From positions 1 through 35,587 of the forward strand of contig JANQOE010000096.1 of NCBI GenBank assembly GCA_028279245.1: DNA of 35,587 nucleotides, given 5' to 3'. Positions 1-7,150 of the stretch are shown here, piece after piece. The notes under the pieces are model-generated. The model made no database searches, was not told where the DNA came from, and saw nothing but the letters and a program-made list of their open reading frames with translations. The translations under genes were made by a program, and so were the position numbers. This stretch comes from Alphaproteobacteria bacterium. GTDB lineage: Bacteria; Pseudomonadota; Alphaproteobacteria; UBA6615. The number at the start of each line of letters is the position of its first letter. Position 1 is the first letter of the stretch.

Positions 1-899
1 CGCGGATTGACCTCGATGAAGTAGAAGGCGCCAGTGTCGGCGTCCTGTAGGAACTCGACGGTACCCGCATTCTCGTAATCCGCCGCCTTGGCCAGCCGCA
101 GCGCCGCGCCGCACAGCTCCTGCCGCTGGGCGTCGTCAAGGTACGGGGCGGGGGCGCGCTCCACCACCTTCTGATGCCGCCGCTGCACCGTGCAGTCCCG
201 TTCGTAGAGGTGCATCAGGTTGCCGTGGCGGTCGCCGAGGACCTGCACTTCGACATGCCGCGCCCGGCGCACCAGCTTCTCGAAATAGACCTCGTCCCGG
301 CCGAACGCCGCATGCGCCTCGCGCCGCGCCGCCGCCACCTGGTCGTGCAGCCCGTCCGGCCCCTCGATCACCCGCATGCCGCGGCCGCCGCCACCCCAAC
401 TGGCCTTCAGCATGATCGGATAGCCGACCTCCGCCGCCAGCTTCTCGACGGTCGCGGGGTCGTCGGGCAGCGCTTCCGTCGCCGGCATCACCGGCACCCC
501 GGCACTTTGCGCCAGTTCCCGGGCGCTGACCTTATTGCCCAATTTGCGCATGGTGTCGGGGGAGGGCCCGACGAAGACGATCCCCGCCTTGGCGCAGGCC
601 TCCGCCAGGTCCGGATTTTCCGACATGAAGCCATAGCCGGGGTGAATGGCATCGACCCCGGCGGTGCGGGCGACCCGCATCACTTCGTCGATCGACAGAT
701 AGGCCTCGATCGGCCCCATGGTCTCGCCGACCAGATAGCTCTCGTCCGCCTTCCAGCGGTGCAGCGCGAACCGGTCTTCCTTTGAGTAGACCGCCACAGT
801 GCGGACCCCGAGCTCCGTCGCCGCCCGCATCACGCGGATGGCGATTTCGCCGCGGTTGGCGACCAACAGGCTACGAATACGTTTGGCCCCGGGCTTCAT
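1..899 (-). CDS. pyc: Pyruvate carboxylase, N-terminal part (runs off window start)
   Basis: Pyruvate carboxylase makes oxaloacetate from pyruvate, bicarbonate and ATP with a biotin cofactor, replenishing the citric acid cycle. About 299 N-terminal residues are visible, all in the biotin carboxylase part. Residues 11-20 hold the LLVANRGEIA start of the fold, 86-94 HPGYGFMSE, and 163-175 the ATP-grasp glycine-rich loop (LKASWGGGGRGMR). The visible end is FYFIEVNPR at the catalytic loop. Stretches such as EDRFALHRWKADE and PVMPATEALPDD are closer to pyruvate carboxylase than to acetyl-, propionyl- or methylcrotonyl-CoA carboxylase subunits, but the carboxyltransferase domain that would settle this lies outside. 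The ATG at 899 is the natural start, a few residues before the conserved fold. The gene is cut by the window edge, not broken. Confidence 0.92.
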   Translation of the reverse strand, partial: MKPGAKRIRSLLVANRGEIAIRVMRAATELGVRTVAVYSKEDRFALHRWKADESYLVGETMGPIEAYLSIDEVMRVARTAGVDAIHPGYGFMSENPDLAEACAKAGIVFVGPSPDTMRKLGNKVSARELAQSAGVPVMPATEALPDDPATVEKLAAEVGYPIMLKASWGGGGRGMRVIEGPDGLHDQVAAARREAHAAFGRDEVYFEKLVRRARHVEVQVLGDRHGNLMHLYERDCTVQRRHQKVVERAPAPYLDDAQRQELCGAALRLAKAADYENAGTVEFLQDADTGAFYFIEVNP

Positions 900-1015
900 G
901 ACGCCGACCCCCATCTTCTTTTGCAGCGCACCATAAGGGCAATCGCCGGTGGGGCAAAGCGTCGCGCCGGTCAGCCGGCGGCTTTAGTCGGGGGGTTGCG
1001 GGCGGGGCGCGGCCC

Positions 1016-1165
1016 CTAGGCGAACAGCAACAGCCCCACGCCACCCCAGAAGGCGGCACTGGCCACCCCGATCAGCGTGAACAGCCGCCGGGTTGAGGCG
1101 GAACGCGCATCGTCGACCATCAGCGGTTCGGATGTGGGGGCGTTTGAAGTGGGATGCTTGTCCAT
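1016..1165 (-). CDS. Small single-pass membrane protein, 49 residues, unknown function
   Basis: A short open frame from ATG 1165 to TAG 1016 encodes 49 residues. The first 27 are polar and rich in Ser, Thr, Pro and Asp. Residues 28-49 form one hydrophobic helix (RLFTLIGVASAAFWGGVGL and the residues after it), ending right at the C terminus, so it is probably a tail-anchored inner-membrane protein. It sits 116 bases upstream of pyc on the same strand. No good ribosome binding site precedes ATG 1165. A strong one (AAGGAGG) lies 17 codons upstream, before an ATG that is followed at once by an in-frame TGA. A frameshift or an indel may therefore affect the true N terminus. I do not recognise the family. 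Confidence 0.55.
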   Translation of the reverse strand: MDKHPTSNAPTSEPLMVDDARSASTRRLFTLIGVASAAFWGGVGLLLFA

Positions 1166-1253
1166 ACGGACGAGAGGCCATGGAACGGCGCCCCAGGTCT
1201 GTGCGCTGGGTCACATGGAGCCTCCTTTTTTGGGCTACCGGCGCAGCAAGTAT

Positions 1254-1373
1254 CGTCATTGCGAGCGGCGCGACGCGCCGCGCGGCAATCCAGCCTCCGC
1301 GGGCCACCGTCGCCCCAGCCGCTCCGTCGGGACTGGATCGCCACGGACCGCTGACGCGGGCCTCGCGATGACG
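1254..1373. repeat. Palindromic repeat element with 12-base ends
   Basis: The ends CGTCATTGCGAG and CTCGCGATGACG are inverted repeats with one mismatch, about 120 bases apart. The body contains GCGGCAATCCAG and CTGGATCGCC, which also pair approximately. This form (GTCATTGCGAG ... GGCAATCC) is familiar as a dispersed intergenic repeat in alphaproteobacterial genomes. It lies in the gene-free stretch 1166-1633. The rest of that stretch holds only a small hairpin at 1538-1566 (GTGCGTT / AACGCAC arms around a TTCCCGGGAA palindrome) and no tRNA or convincing gene. Confidence 0.65.
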
Positions 1374-1633
1374 GGGCGGGGTGGGGTCACCTGATAAAAC
1401 AGTCCGGAAACAGGTGCCCAGCTTACCTTATGTCATCATCCGGTCAATTCACGGTCCAAGTGCCGCATCTCTGACACAATCACGAGGGACCCCTCGCCAG
1501 ATTAGAACCACGGCAGGCCTTGAGAAAAGCCAACCACGTGCGTTTCCCGGGAAAAATCGAACGCACCATAGTCCATTCGCATGAGCCGTAGTATACGGTC
1601 AATAGGCCAGAAAGTCAAGGGTAGCAATCGACC

Positions 1634-2569
1634 TCAGAAGAGCACCGCCCGTCTGATCGGATGTGTCGAATCGAAAGTGTTCTCAAACAGCTTCAAGAGT
1701 TCTCTCGTAAAGTTGTGTCCTTCATTCTTAAGGTCGCGGAACAAGGGGTCTTTGCGTTCGTTCGGCTTGAGGTTGGATAGCCGCTCTCGAACGCTTGGAT
1801 CAGCCATGCGACCTAGAAAGTAGTCGTAGCTGTCCAAGACGGGCTCCATCTGGCGCTTCCCGCAGATATTGATCATTCGATCTATCACCGGCATATCGAA
1901 GAGGTCTAGCAGGCGCCCCACCTTCTCGTCCCTTGCCCGGTCAACGGTCATCGCAACACTGAACAAGCCACTCGCGTATAAGAGCTTCCTCGAAAAGACC
2001 AGCTTGATGTTGCGAATACCCCATGGCTTGGGGTTGTCTGCCTCTACTGTTTTAAATTCGTAGTCTACTGCGACCGTTCTGTAGTACCGGATAACATCGT
2101 TCAAAAGAAACAACGAGAGTTGGTGGTCAGTCATTGAATCTTGAATGTAGCGTTCAAGTATCTTCCTCCGGAGGTCTTGCAAGCCCTCTTTGTTGAAGAG
2201 CCATTCGCCCTCCAAGAGGAAGAGCATTCGTCTCGTAATATTTGGGTTATCATCGTTCGAACCCCCAATATTCGAGACCATCGCGTTCATACTCTCGACA
2301 TTCGCAAAGGCCCCTCCATCCGCAGGGGCGACACCGACAATGGAGCTAATCCGCTCTTCAACCGTGCCAACCCACTCCTGCGCCCCGGAAGTCTCCTGCG
2401 AGATAACGAAGAAGTCGATGTCGGAGTTCTGAGAAGCCTCTCGACGAGCAAACGAACCGCATGTCAATACGATCTCGTCCTTTGGGACCACGTCCGCTAG
2501 AGAAGTACGGAGCTCTCCTAGCTTACTGTCTGAATAGGCTCTTGACGTTTCGAAAGCCCGCTTGACCAT
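1634..2569 (-). CDS. Nucleotidyltransferase-fold protein (Pol beta-like), unknown target
   Basis: A 311-residue protein with a Pol-beta-type nucleotidyltransferase core near the N terminus. Gly38-Ser39 is followed at the right spacing by Asp50 and Asp52 in DIDFFVI, the metal-binding pair. The helical C-terminal half (residues 150-205) contains a patterned stretch including LLNDVIRYYRTVAVDYEFK and IKLVFSRKLLYASGLF, which looks like a conserved accessory domain. The family adds a nucleotide to RNA, protein or small molecules; the substrate here is unknown. The ATG at 2569 lies inside the 3' end of the HD gene (47-base overlap), with AAAGGAGGG about 14 bases upstream, so the two are probably translationally coupled. 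An alternative GTG start is at residue 27. G+C is clearly lower than in the flanks, suggesting acquisition. The function as a minimal nucleotidyltransferase of a defence or toxin-antitoxin pair is only an inference. Confidence 0.8.
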   Translation of the reverse strand: MVKRAFETSRAYSDSKLGELRTSLADVVPKDEIVLTCGSFARREASQNSDIDFFVISQETSGAQEWVGTVEERISSIVGVAPADGGAFANVESMNAMVSNIGGSNDDNPNITRRMLFLLEGEWLFNKEGLQDLRRKILERYIQDSMTDHQLSLFLLNDVIRYYRTVAVDYEFKTVEADNPKPWGIRNIKLVFSRKLLYASGLFSVAMTVDRARDEKVGRLLDLFDMPVIDRMINICGKRQMEPVLDSYDYFLGRMADPSVRERLSNLKPNERKDPLFRDLKNEGHNFTRELLKLFENTFDSTHPIRRAVLF

Positions 2570-3620
2570 TAACTACTGATGGCCCTCCTTTGGCCTCTTG
2601 TTGGCCGTCGACGTTGAGAACCCGAGACTCGCGATCATGCCGATAACGAATTCTGTCTTGGCGCTTGAAGAAGTCGCCCGACTTGTCAACAAAGAACAAT
2701 CGACGCGAGTACTTTATCGGCCCAACTAGCTCACGCTTTACGTCATTCACGAACGTATGGCTAGTAAGAAGTTCGCGCAGTCCGGGTAGCTTACGAAAGA
2801 TCCGCTGCTCGGTTGCGAAGTAGTCATCGCCCGTCAAAGAGTTGATGTTGCGGCGCATAAACAATTGGCACACATGGTCAGCGAGGACTCCACTCGATGA
2901 GTTTATTACAGAACTGTAGGCCTCACTCTTGTAGGACCAGAAGCTATCAACTGTCTCGCGATCTCGATTGTTCCTTCGCAAAGCAGCGGACTCCACAACG
3001 GACTCTGGACTCAGTCCGGTTGGCCCGTGACTCATGTATGAACGGGAACGGAGGATTCCTTCTATCGTATCGAAGTTGATGGGACCCGCGAAGAAATCGT
3101 GAAAACCAGCCTCTTCTCCGGAAACGACAGCGACAACGCGCTCAGCGCTAACACCGTGACTACGCAGAACCTTGGCCAAATCGTGCCCAAGCGGTAGCCG
3201 GCCTAGAATGAGTTCTGCGGTCGCCTGGTGGTGTTCCAGGTCGAAGACCTCCTTAAAGACCGGCTCGAGGGAGTGAGACAATGGAGGGTGCCCAAGGTCA
3301 TGGAGTAGCGCAGCCACACACGCAACGCGACCCTCCGATGATGGAAGCTCGGTCAATCGGGCATAGGCTGAGGCCAGCCGGGCAACGCCAATACTGTGCT
3401 GAAAACGAGTGTATCGACGATTTCGCGGGGCGCCGTTAGGACCGGGCCTGAGTACGTAGTCTATACCTCCGAGAAAGCGAACACCCTTAAGGCGTCTAAA
3501 TGCAACGGTCTCGATTAGGTCCGGCAACACAGCATCGGCACGGCCAAGCTCTTCCATGTCAGCCGGACTGGCATAGTCATAGGGAGAGCGGTTTAAGTTA
3601 TCAGAATGCAGAATCACCAC
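2523..3620 (-). CDS. HD-domain phosphohydrolase (dNTPase/SAMHD1-like)
   Basis: A 365-residue protein with the metal-binding residues of an HD phosphohydrolase: His75 (RFQHSIGVA), His107-Asp108 (LLHDLGHPPLSH) and Asp184 (INFDTIEGIL). The spacing, and the RFQHS ... HDLGHPPLSH pattern, is that of the dGTPase/SAMHD1-like and YedJ-like branch. Such enzymes hydrolyse nucleotides or deoxynucleotide triphosphates; the substrate here cannot be told from sequence. The C-terminal third is basic, with no recognised domain. Translation probably starts at GTG 3620; a second GTG follows it directly. It is the first gene of a pair with the nucleotidyltransferase, and its 3' end encodes the latter's start in another frame. 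A sampled line of the gene has 31 G or C in 60, unlike the roughly 70 percent of nearby core genes. Confidence 0.82.
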   Translation of the reverse strand: MVILHSDNLNRSPYDYASPADMEELGRADAVLPDLIETVAFRRLKGVRFLGGIDYVLRPGPNGAPRNRRYTRFQHSIGVARLASAYARLTELPSSEGRVACVAALLHDLGHPPLSHSLEPVFKEVFDLEHHQATAELILGRLPLGHDLAKVLRSHGVSAERVVAVVSGEEAGFHDFFAGPINFDTIEGILRSRSYMSHGPTGLSPESVVESAALRRNNRDRETVDSFWSYKSEAYSSVINSSSGVLADHVCQLFMRRNINSLTGDDYFATEQRIFRKLPGLRELLTSHTFVNDVKRELVGPIKYSRRLFFVDKSGDFFKRQDRIRYRHDRESRVLNVDGQQEAKGGPSVVNGQAGFRNVKSLFRQ

Positions 3621-3638
3621 CGACCAATACCACTAACG

Positions 3639-3644
3639 GTTATA
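3639..3644 (-). promoter_or_regulatory. Possible -10 box for the HD/nucleotidyltransferase pair
   Basis: On the minus strand TATAAC lies 18 bases before the GTG start, preceded by TTGAAG at a short 15-base spacing. If used, it would give a very short leader of about a dozen bases. Weak evidence based only on hexamer similarity. Confidence 0.25.
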
Positions 3645-3712
3645 CTCCGACTCATCACCCTTCAACGGGAGCATATACGGCGTACGGGTCAAATGCAGCT
3701 AACATCAAGCGC

Positions 3713-4057
3713 CTAACCCCCAAAATGCACCGCCAGCCACACGGTCGGCGGGTCGGCTTGGGTCCAGGTGACGCGGTGGCGGCAGCGGGCGGGGAGGTGG
3801 ATCCAGTCGCCGGGGGCAAGGGCGCGGTCTTTGCCTTCGCCGTCGATGCGCAGGCACGCCGCGCCCGACACCAGCAGCACCCATTCGTCCGTATCCTGAT
3901 CGTACCACTCGTCCGCGGGCGTGACCTGGCCGGTGGAGACGATGCGTTCGATCCGCATGCCGGGGCGGGTGAGCAGCGCCTCGAAGATCTCGTCCGGCTG
4001 GCGCCGGGCCGGCAGGTTGGTGTGCAGGTTGCCGGTGGGAAGGGCGACGTCGGGCAT
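3713..4057 (-). CDS. Cupin-domain protein
   Basis: A 114-residue single-domain cupin. The first cupin motif is degenerate (EWYDQDTDEWVLLVSG, with the usual HxH histidines missing and one Glu kept), followed by a GDWIHLPARCRHRV stretch that matches motif 2 and supplies a metal-ligand-like His. Proteins of this small type are common in proteobacteria, usually without assigned function. The lack of the first His pair suggests weak or altered metal binding. It lies 92 bases upstream of the HD gene on the same strand, but its high G+C matches the core genome, so it is probably not part of that unit. The ATG at 4057 gives a normal N terminus. Confidence 0.8.
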   Translation of the reverse strand: MPDVALPTGNLHTNLPARRQPDEIFEALLTRPGMRIERIVSTGQVTPADEWYDQDTDEWVLLVSGAACLRIDGEGKDRALAPGDWIHLPARCRHRVTWTQADPPTVWLAVHFGG

Positions 4058-4104
4058 GGGCGAGTCGGTGCTTGGGGAGGTGGTGGCGAGCCTAGCGCCT
4101 CACC

Positions 4105-4171
4105 CTGAGCCTGTCGAAGGGTGAGACACGACGCGCGCTCCCGAGTCCGCCTCATACTTCGACAGGCTCAG
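4105..4171. repeat. Inverted repeat with 15-base perfect arms
   Basis: CTGAGCCTGTCGAAG at 4105-4119 and CTTCGACAGGCTCAG at 4157-4171 are exact reverse complements, with near-matching outer bases (CTCACC / CATGAG). This is a well-known dispersed hairpin repeat of proteobacterial intergenic DNA. It lies just upstream of the cupin gene start. Confidence 0.8.
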
Positions 4172-4200
4172 CATGAGGGGCCATTGAAGTGCCACCCTCG

Positions 4201-4590
4201 ACACTGTCATCCCGGGCTTGATCCGGGATCCATGTCGATGGCGGGAAGATGGATCCCGGATAAGCGCTGACGCGCTTTCCGGGATGACAGGGTGTGTTGG
4301 GGTCGGAGTTGGATTACTCGGACCGTGCGGCCACGCTCCACACTGTCATCCCGGGCTTGACCCGGGATCCATGTCGGTGGCGGGAAGATGGATCCCGGAT
4401 AAGCGCTGACGCGCTTTCCGGGATGACAGGGTGTGTTGGGGTCGGAGTGTGAGGTGGGATTACTCGGACCGTGCGGCCACGCTCCACACTGTCATCCCGG
4501 GCTTGACCCGGGATCCATGTCGACGGTGGGAAGATGGATCCCGGATAAGCGCTGGCGCGCTTTCCGGGATGATAGGGTGTGTTGGGGGGA
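4201..4590. repeat. Three tandem copies of a palindromic unit (139 and 146 base periods)
   Basis: Three near-identical cores of 83 bases lie at 4206-4288, 4345-4427 and 4491-4573. Each is bounded by GTCATCCCGG and CCGGGATGAC (last base altered in copy 3) and contains an inner perfect or near-perfect pair CCGGGATCCAT / ATGGATCCCGG, so each can form a cruciform. The cores are joined by a repeated linker containing ACTCGGACCGTGCGGCCACG; the second linker has a 7-base insertion. The tract fills most of the gap 4058-4598 between the cupin and hydrolase genes and holds no convincing ORF. The GTCATCCCGGG core is a typical dispersed alphaproteobacterial repeat; the tandem array indicates local duplication. 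Confidence 0.85.
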
Positions 4591-4598
4591 GGGAATCC

Positions 4599-5399
4599 TT
4601 ACCGATCGCCCAACACCTCCCGCAGAAACGCGCGTTCGATGTCCGGCGCCCCATGCTCGGCGAGGTCGTTGTGGCCGGCGTTAGGGAGGAAGTGGGCGGT
4701 CTTTGGCTCTGGTGCGGCAGCGAACAGGCGGCGGCCGAGGGTGACTGATGTCGTCGCGTCCCGCTCGCCGTGGATCAGCAGCAGCGGTGCCTGCAGTTGC
4801 TCGACCACCGCCAGCGAGTCGAACCGGTCCTTGATCAGCCACTGGACCGGCAGGAACGGATAGGCGCGCTGGCCGACATCCGCCGCCGAGGTGAACGGCG
4901 ATTCCAGCATGATACCGGCGAATGTATCAGCCGCGGCCAGTGGCACGGCGATGCCGGAACCGAGGGACTCGCCCAACAGCACGATGCGCGTCCGCGGCAC
5001 GCCCTGCGCCACCACAGACTCGACCGCCGCCCGCCCGTCGGCGAGCAAACCCGCCTCGGTCGGTGTGCCGGGGTTGCCGCCGTAGCCGCGATAGCCCGCC
5101 AACAGCACGCCGTATCCATCGGCAAGGAACGGCGCCGCCTTCCCGACCCGCTCGGCAATCGTTCCGGCGTTGCCCTGGAAGTAGACTATGACGCCATTCT
5201 CCGGCGCCGCCGGCGGCGCGTACCAGCCGGTGAGCGTCAGCCCGTCCGCCGTCTCCGCTGGCAACGCCGCGTAAGGCGCCGGCACCGGCGGCAGGCTCTT
5301 GCCGGGGAAATACATCAGGCTGCGCTGCATCACGAACGTCGCCGCAACGACGACAGCGTAGGCGAGCACCGCAATGCCCAGCAGCTTGAGCAAGGTCAT
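4599..5399 (-). CDS. Membrane-anchored alpha/beta hydrolase (BEM46/YfhR type)
   Basis: A 266-residue protein with one N-terminal hydrophobic segment (residues 2-23) followed by an alpha/beta hydrolase domain. The nucleophile elbow GESLGSG gives Ser145; Asp214 (GERDATTS) and His243 (AGHNDL) complete the triad. NAGT at 77-80 lies where the oxyanion hole is expected. The layout matches the BEM46-like serine hydrolases, which are anchored in the membrane with the catalytic domain free; the substrate is unknown, and esterase activity is likely. ATG 5399 is directly followed by the anchor. It is transcribed away from the Rieske gene, with 116 bases between starts. Confidence 0.85.
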   Translation of the reverse strand: MTLLKLLGIAVLAYAVVVAATFVMQRSLMYFPGKSLPPVPAPYAALPAETADGLTLTGWYAPPAAPENGVIVYFQGNAGTIAERVGKAAPFLADGYGVLLAGYRGYGGNPGTPTEAGLLADGRAAVESVVAQGVPRTRIVLLGESLGSGIAVPLAAADTFAGIMLESPFTSAADVGQRAYPFLPVQWLIKDRFDSLAVVEQLQAPLLLIHGERDATTSVTLGRRLFAAAPEPKTAHFLPNAGHNDLAEHGAPDIERAFLREVLGDR

Positions 5400-5515
5400 G
5401 AGGGAGGGAACCGTGATTCGTTTGCGATGTCGACTTCGGTCTCGCCAAGGCGGGCCGGTGTCGGCAGTATGCGGCCCGCGCTGGGGACGTGCGAACTGAA
5501 CGGGAAGGTTTCTAC

Positions 5516-5830
5516 ATGAGCAATTGGGTCGATGCCTGCGCGGCAGACGAGATCGAGGCGGAAGATGTACGGCGTTTCGATCATGGCGATAGCACTTACG
5601 CGATCTACCGCACGGCGGATGACAAATATCACGCCACCGACGGCCTCTGTACCCATGAGCTCGTGCATTTGGCGGATGGGCTGGTGATGGACTGCACCAT
5701 CGAATGCCCGATGCACAACGGCCGCTTCGACTTCACCACCGGCAAGGCGCAGGGCGCGCCGGTGTTCGTCGACCTGAAGACCTATCCGGTGAAGGTCGAA
5801 AACGGCCGGGTGATGATCGACCTGGGTTAG
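5516..5830 (+). CDS. Rieske [2Fe-2S] ferredoxin
   Basis: A 104-residue soluble Rieske protein. The cluster ligands are Cys45-x-His47 and Cys64-x-x-His67 (GLCTHELV and IECPMHNGRFDF), giving the mixed Cys2His2 2Fe-2S site. The size and lack of a membrane anchor fit the ferredoxins that feed electrons to ring-hydroxylating or other Rieske oxygenases. ATG 5516 has GGGAAGG eight bases upstream; an upstream in-frame ATG at 5489 has no such site and is rejected. The FAD-dependent reductase starts 12 bases after the stop, so the two form an electron-transfer pair. No oxygenase component is seen in the window. Confidence 0.92.
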   Translation: MSNWVDACAADEIEAEDVRRFDHGDSTYAIYRTADDKYHATDGLCTHELVHLADGLVMDCTIECPMHNGRFDFTTGKAQGAPVFVDLKTYPVKVENGRVMIDLG

Positions 5831-5841
5831 GGCCGCCGCCG

Positions 5842-7077
5842 ATGTCCCCCGGACATGTGATCGTCGGCGCCGGGGAGGCCGGCGCGCGGGCCGCGTTCGC
5901 GCTGCGCGAACAAGGCTATGACGGACCGGTCACCCTGATCGGCGCAGAACCGCTGCTGCCCTACGAACGGCCGCCGCTGTCGAAACGCGCCATCACCGGC
6001 GAGACTTTCGCGGTGCCGTTCATCGCCGACAAGGACCGTTTCGCGAGCGCCAACATCGATTGCTTGACCGGCGTAACCGTGACGGACATCGACCGCGCCG
6101 GGCAGTCGGTGCGGCTCAGCGACGGCGCGGCCATCGCCTACGACCGGCTGCTGCTGGCGACCGGCGCCTACGCCCGCCGACTGGCGGGGCCGGAGATCGA
6201 CGATCCGGCGGTCGACTATCTGCGCGATGCCGCGGACTCCGAACGCCTGCGGGATAAGCTGACGGCCGGTGCGGCGGTCCTTGTCATTGGCGGCGGCTTC
6301 ATTGGCCTGGAACTGGCGGCCAGCGCGGTGCAGCGGGGCGCCACGGTCACTGTTGTCGAAGCGGCGGAGCGCATCCTGATGCGCGGTGTGCCGGCGGCGG
6401 TCGCCGACGCCATCGCCGCGCGTCACCGGCTCGCCGGGGTGCGGCTGCTGTGCGGCCAACAGGTGCGGGCGGTGCGCAAGACCAGCCAGGGGGCCGAGGT
6501 GGTCCTAAGCGACGGCGCGACCCTCGCGGCGGATGTGGTCATCGCCGGGATCGGCGCCGTGCCGGACACCGACCTGGCCGCACGTGCCGGGCTGGAGATC
6601 GACAATGGCGTCAAGGTCGACACCGAACTCCAGACCAGCGACCCCTGCATCTACGCGGCGGGCGACTGCTGTTCCTTCCCCCATCTGCTGTTCGATGGCC
6701 GACGCATCCGGCTGGAGGCCTGGCGCAATGCCCAGGACCAGGGCAACACCGCCGCCCGCAACATGCTCGGCAGCGCGGACGCCCATGCCGCGGTGCCATG
6801 GTTCTGGTCCGATCAATATGAGCTGACCTTGCAGATCGCCGGCCTGGCCGATGCCGGCGAACAGGTGGTACAGCGCGACCTGGCCGACGGCACGCCGTTG
6901 CGGTTCACCCTCGATGCCGAGGGCCGGCTGGTCGCGGCCTGCGCCTTTGGTCCGAATGCCACGATCGCCAAGGAAATCCGCCTGGCCGAAATGCTGATCG
7001 CCCGCCGCGCCCATCCCGACCCGGCAGCCCTGGCCGATCCCAGCCAGAACCTGAAGGCCCTGCTGCGCGCGGCCTAG
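5842..7077 (+). CDS. FAD-dependent ferredoxin reductase (BphA4/rhodocoxin reductase type)
   Basis: A 411-residue flavoprotein that would pass electrons from NAD(P)H to the adjacent Rieske ferredoxin. It has two Rossmann motifs: VIVGAGEAGA near residues 7-16 for FAD and VLVIGGGFIGLELAA around residue 150 for the pyridine nucleotide. The FAD-closing motif IYAAGDCC is followed by a C-terminal reductase domain with WFWSDQYELTLQIAG, typical of the oxygenase-coupled reductases. The start ATG 5842 lies two codons before the first strand. The open frame continues upstream into the Rieske gene, but only as its shadow. It forms an operon with the ferredoxin. Confidence 0.92.
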   Translation: MSPGHVIVGAGEAGARAAFALREQGYDGPVTLIGAEPLLPYERPPLSKRAITGETFAVPFIADKDRFASANIDCLTGVTVTDIDRAGQSVRLSDGAAIAYDRLLLATGAYARRLAGPEIDDPAVDYLRDAADSERLRDKLTAGAAVLVIGGGFIGLELAASAVQRGATVTVVEAAERILMRGVPAAVADAIAARHRLAGVRLLCGQQVRAVRKTSQGAEVVLSDGATLAADVVIAGIGAVPDTDLAARAGLEIDNGVKVDTELQTSDPCIYAAGDCCSFPHLLFDGRRIRLEAWRNAQDQGNTAARNMLGSADAHAAVPWFWSDQYELTLQIAGLADAGEQVVQRDLADGTPLRFTLDAEGRLVAACAFGPNATIAKEIRLAEMLIARRAHPDPAALADPSQNLKALLRAA

Positions 7078-7121
7078 CCGGGTACGGCCCGAAAGGCGCT
7101 TGACTCTTCGTATCATAAAGA

Positions 7122-7139
7122 ATACCAACCGATCGGTAT
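7122..7139. promoter_or_regulatory. TetR-type operator overlapping the regulator's own promoter
   Basis: ATACCAACCGATCGGTAT contains the perfect 10-base palindrome ACCGATCGGT (7128-7137) and lies 12 bases before the TetR-family start codon. TTGACT at 7100-7105 is placed 17 bases before TACCAA, a weak -10, so the operator would cover the promoter. This arrangement suggests autorepression of the downstream three-gene unit. Confidence 0.6.
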
Positions 7140-7150
7140 GGAAAAAGCCA

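Noticed and set aside
1538-1566. Hairpin GTGCGTT / AACGCAC as terminator or tRNA T-arm remnant
   Set aside because: No T-run follows on either strand, and no other tRNA part can be folded nearby.
4201-4590. Possible CRISPR array
   Set aside because: Only three units with 139-146 base periods, and the linkers are repeated too; no short repeats with unique spacers.
4770-5519. Plus-strand frame of 249 residues opposite the alpha/beta hydrolase
   Set aside because: The hydrolase triad lies on the minus strand; the plus frame is Arg/Gln-rich shadow.
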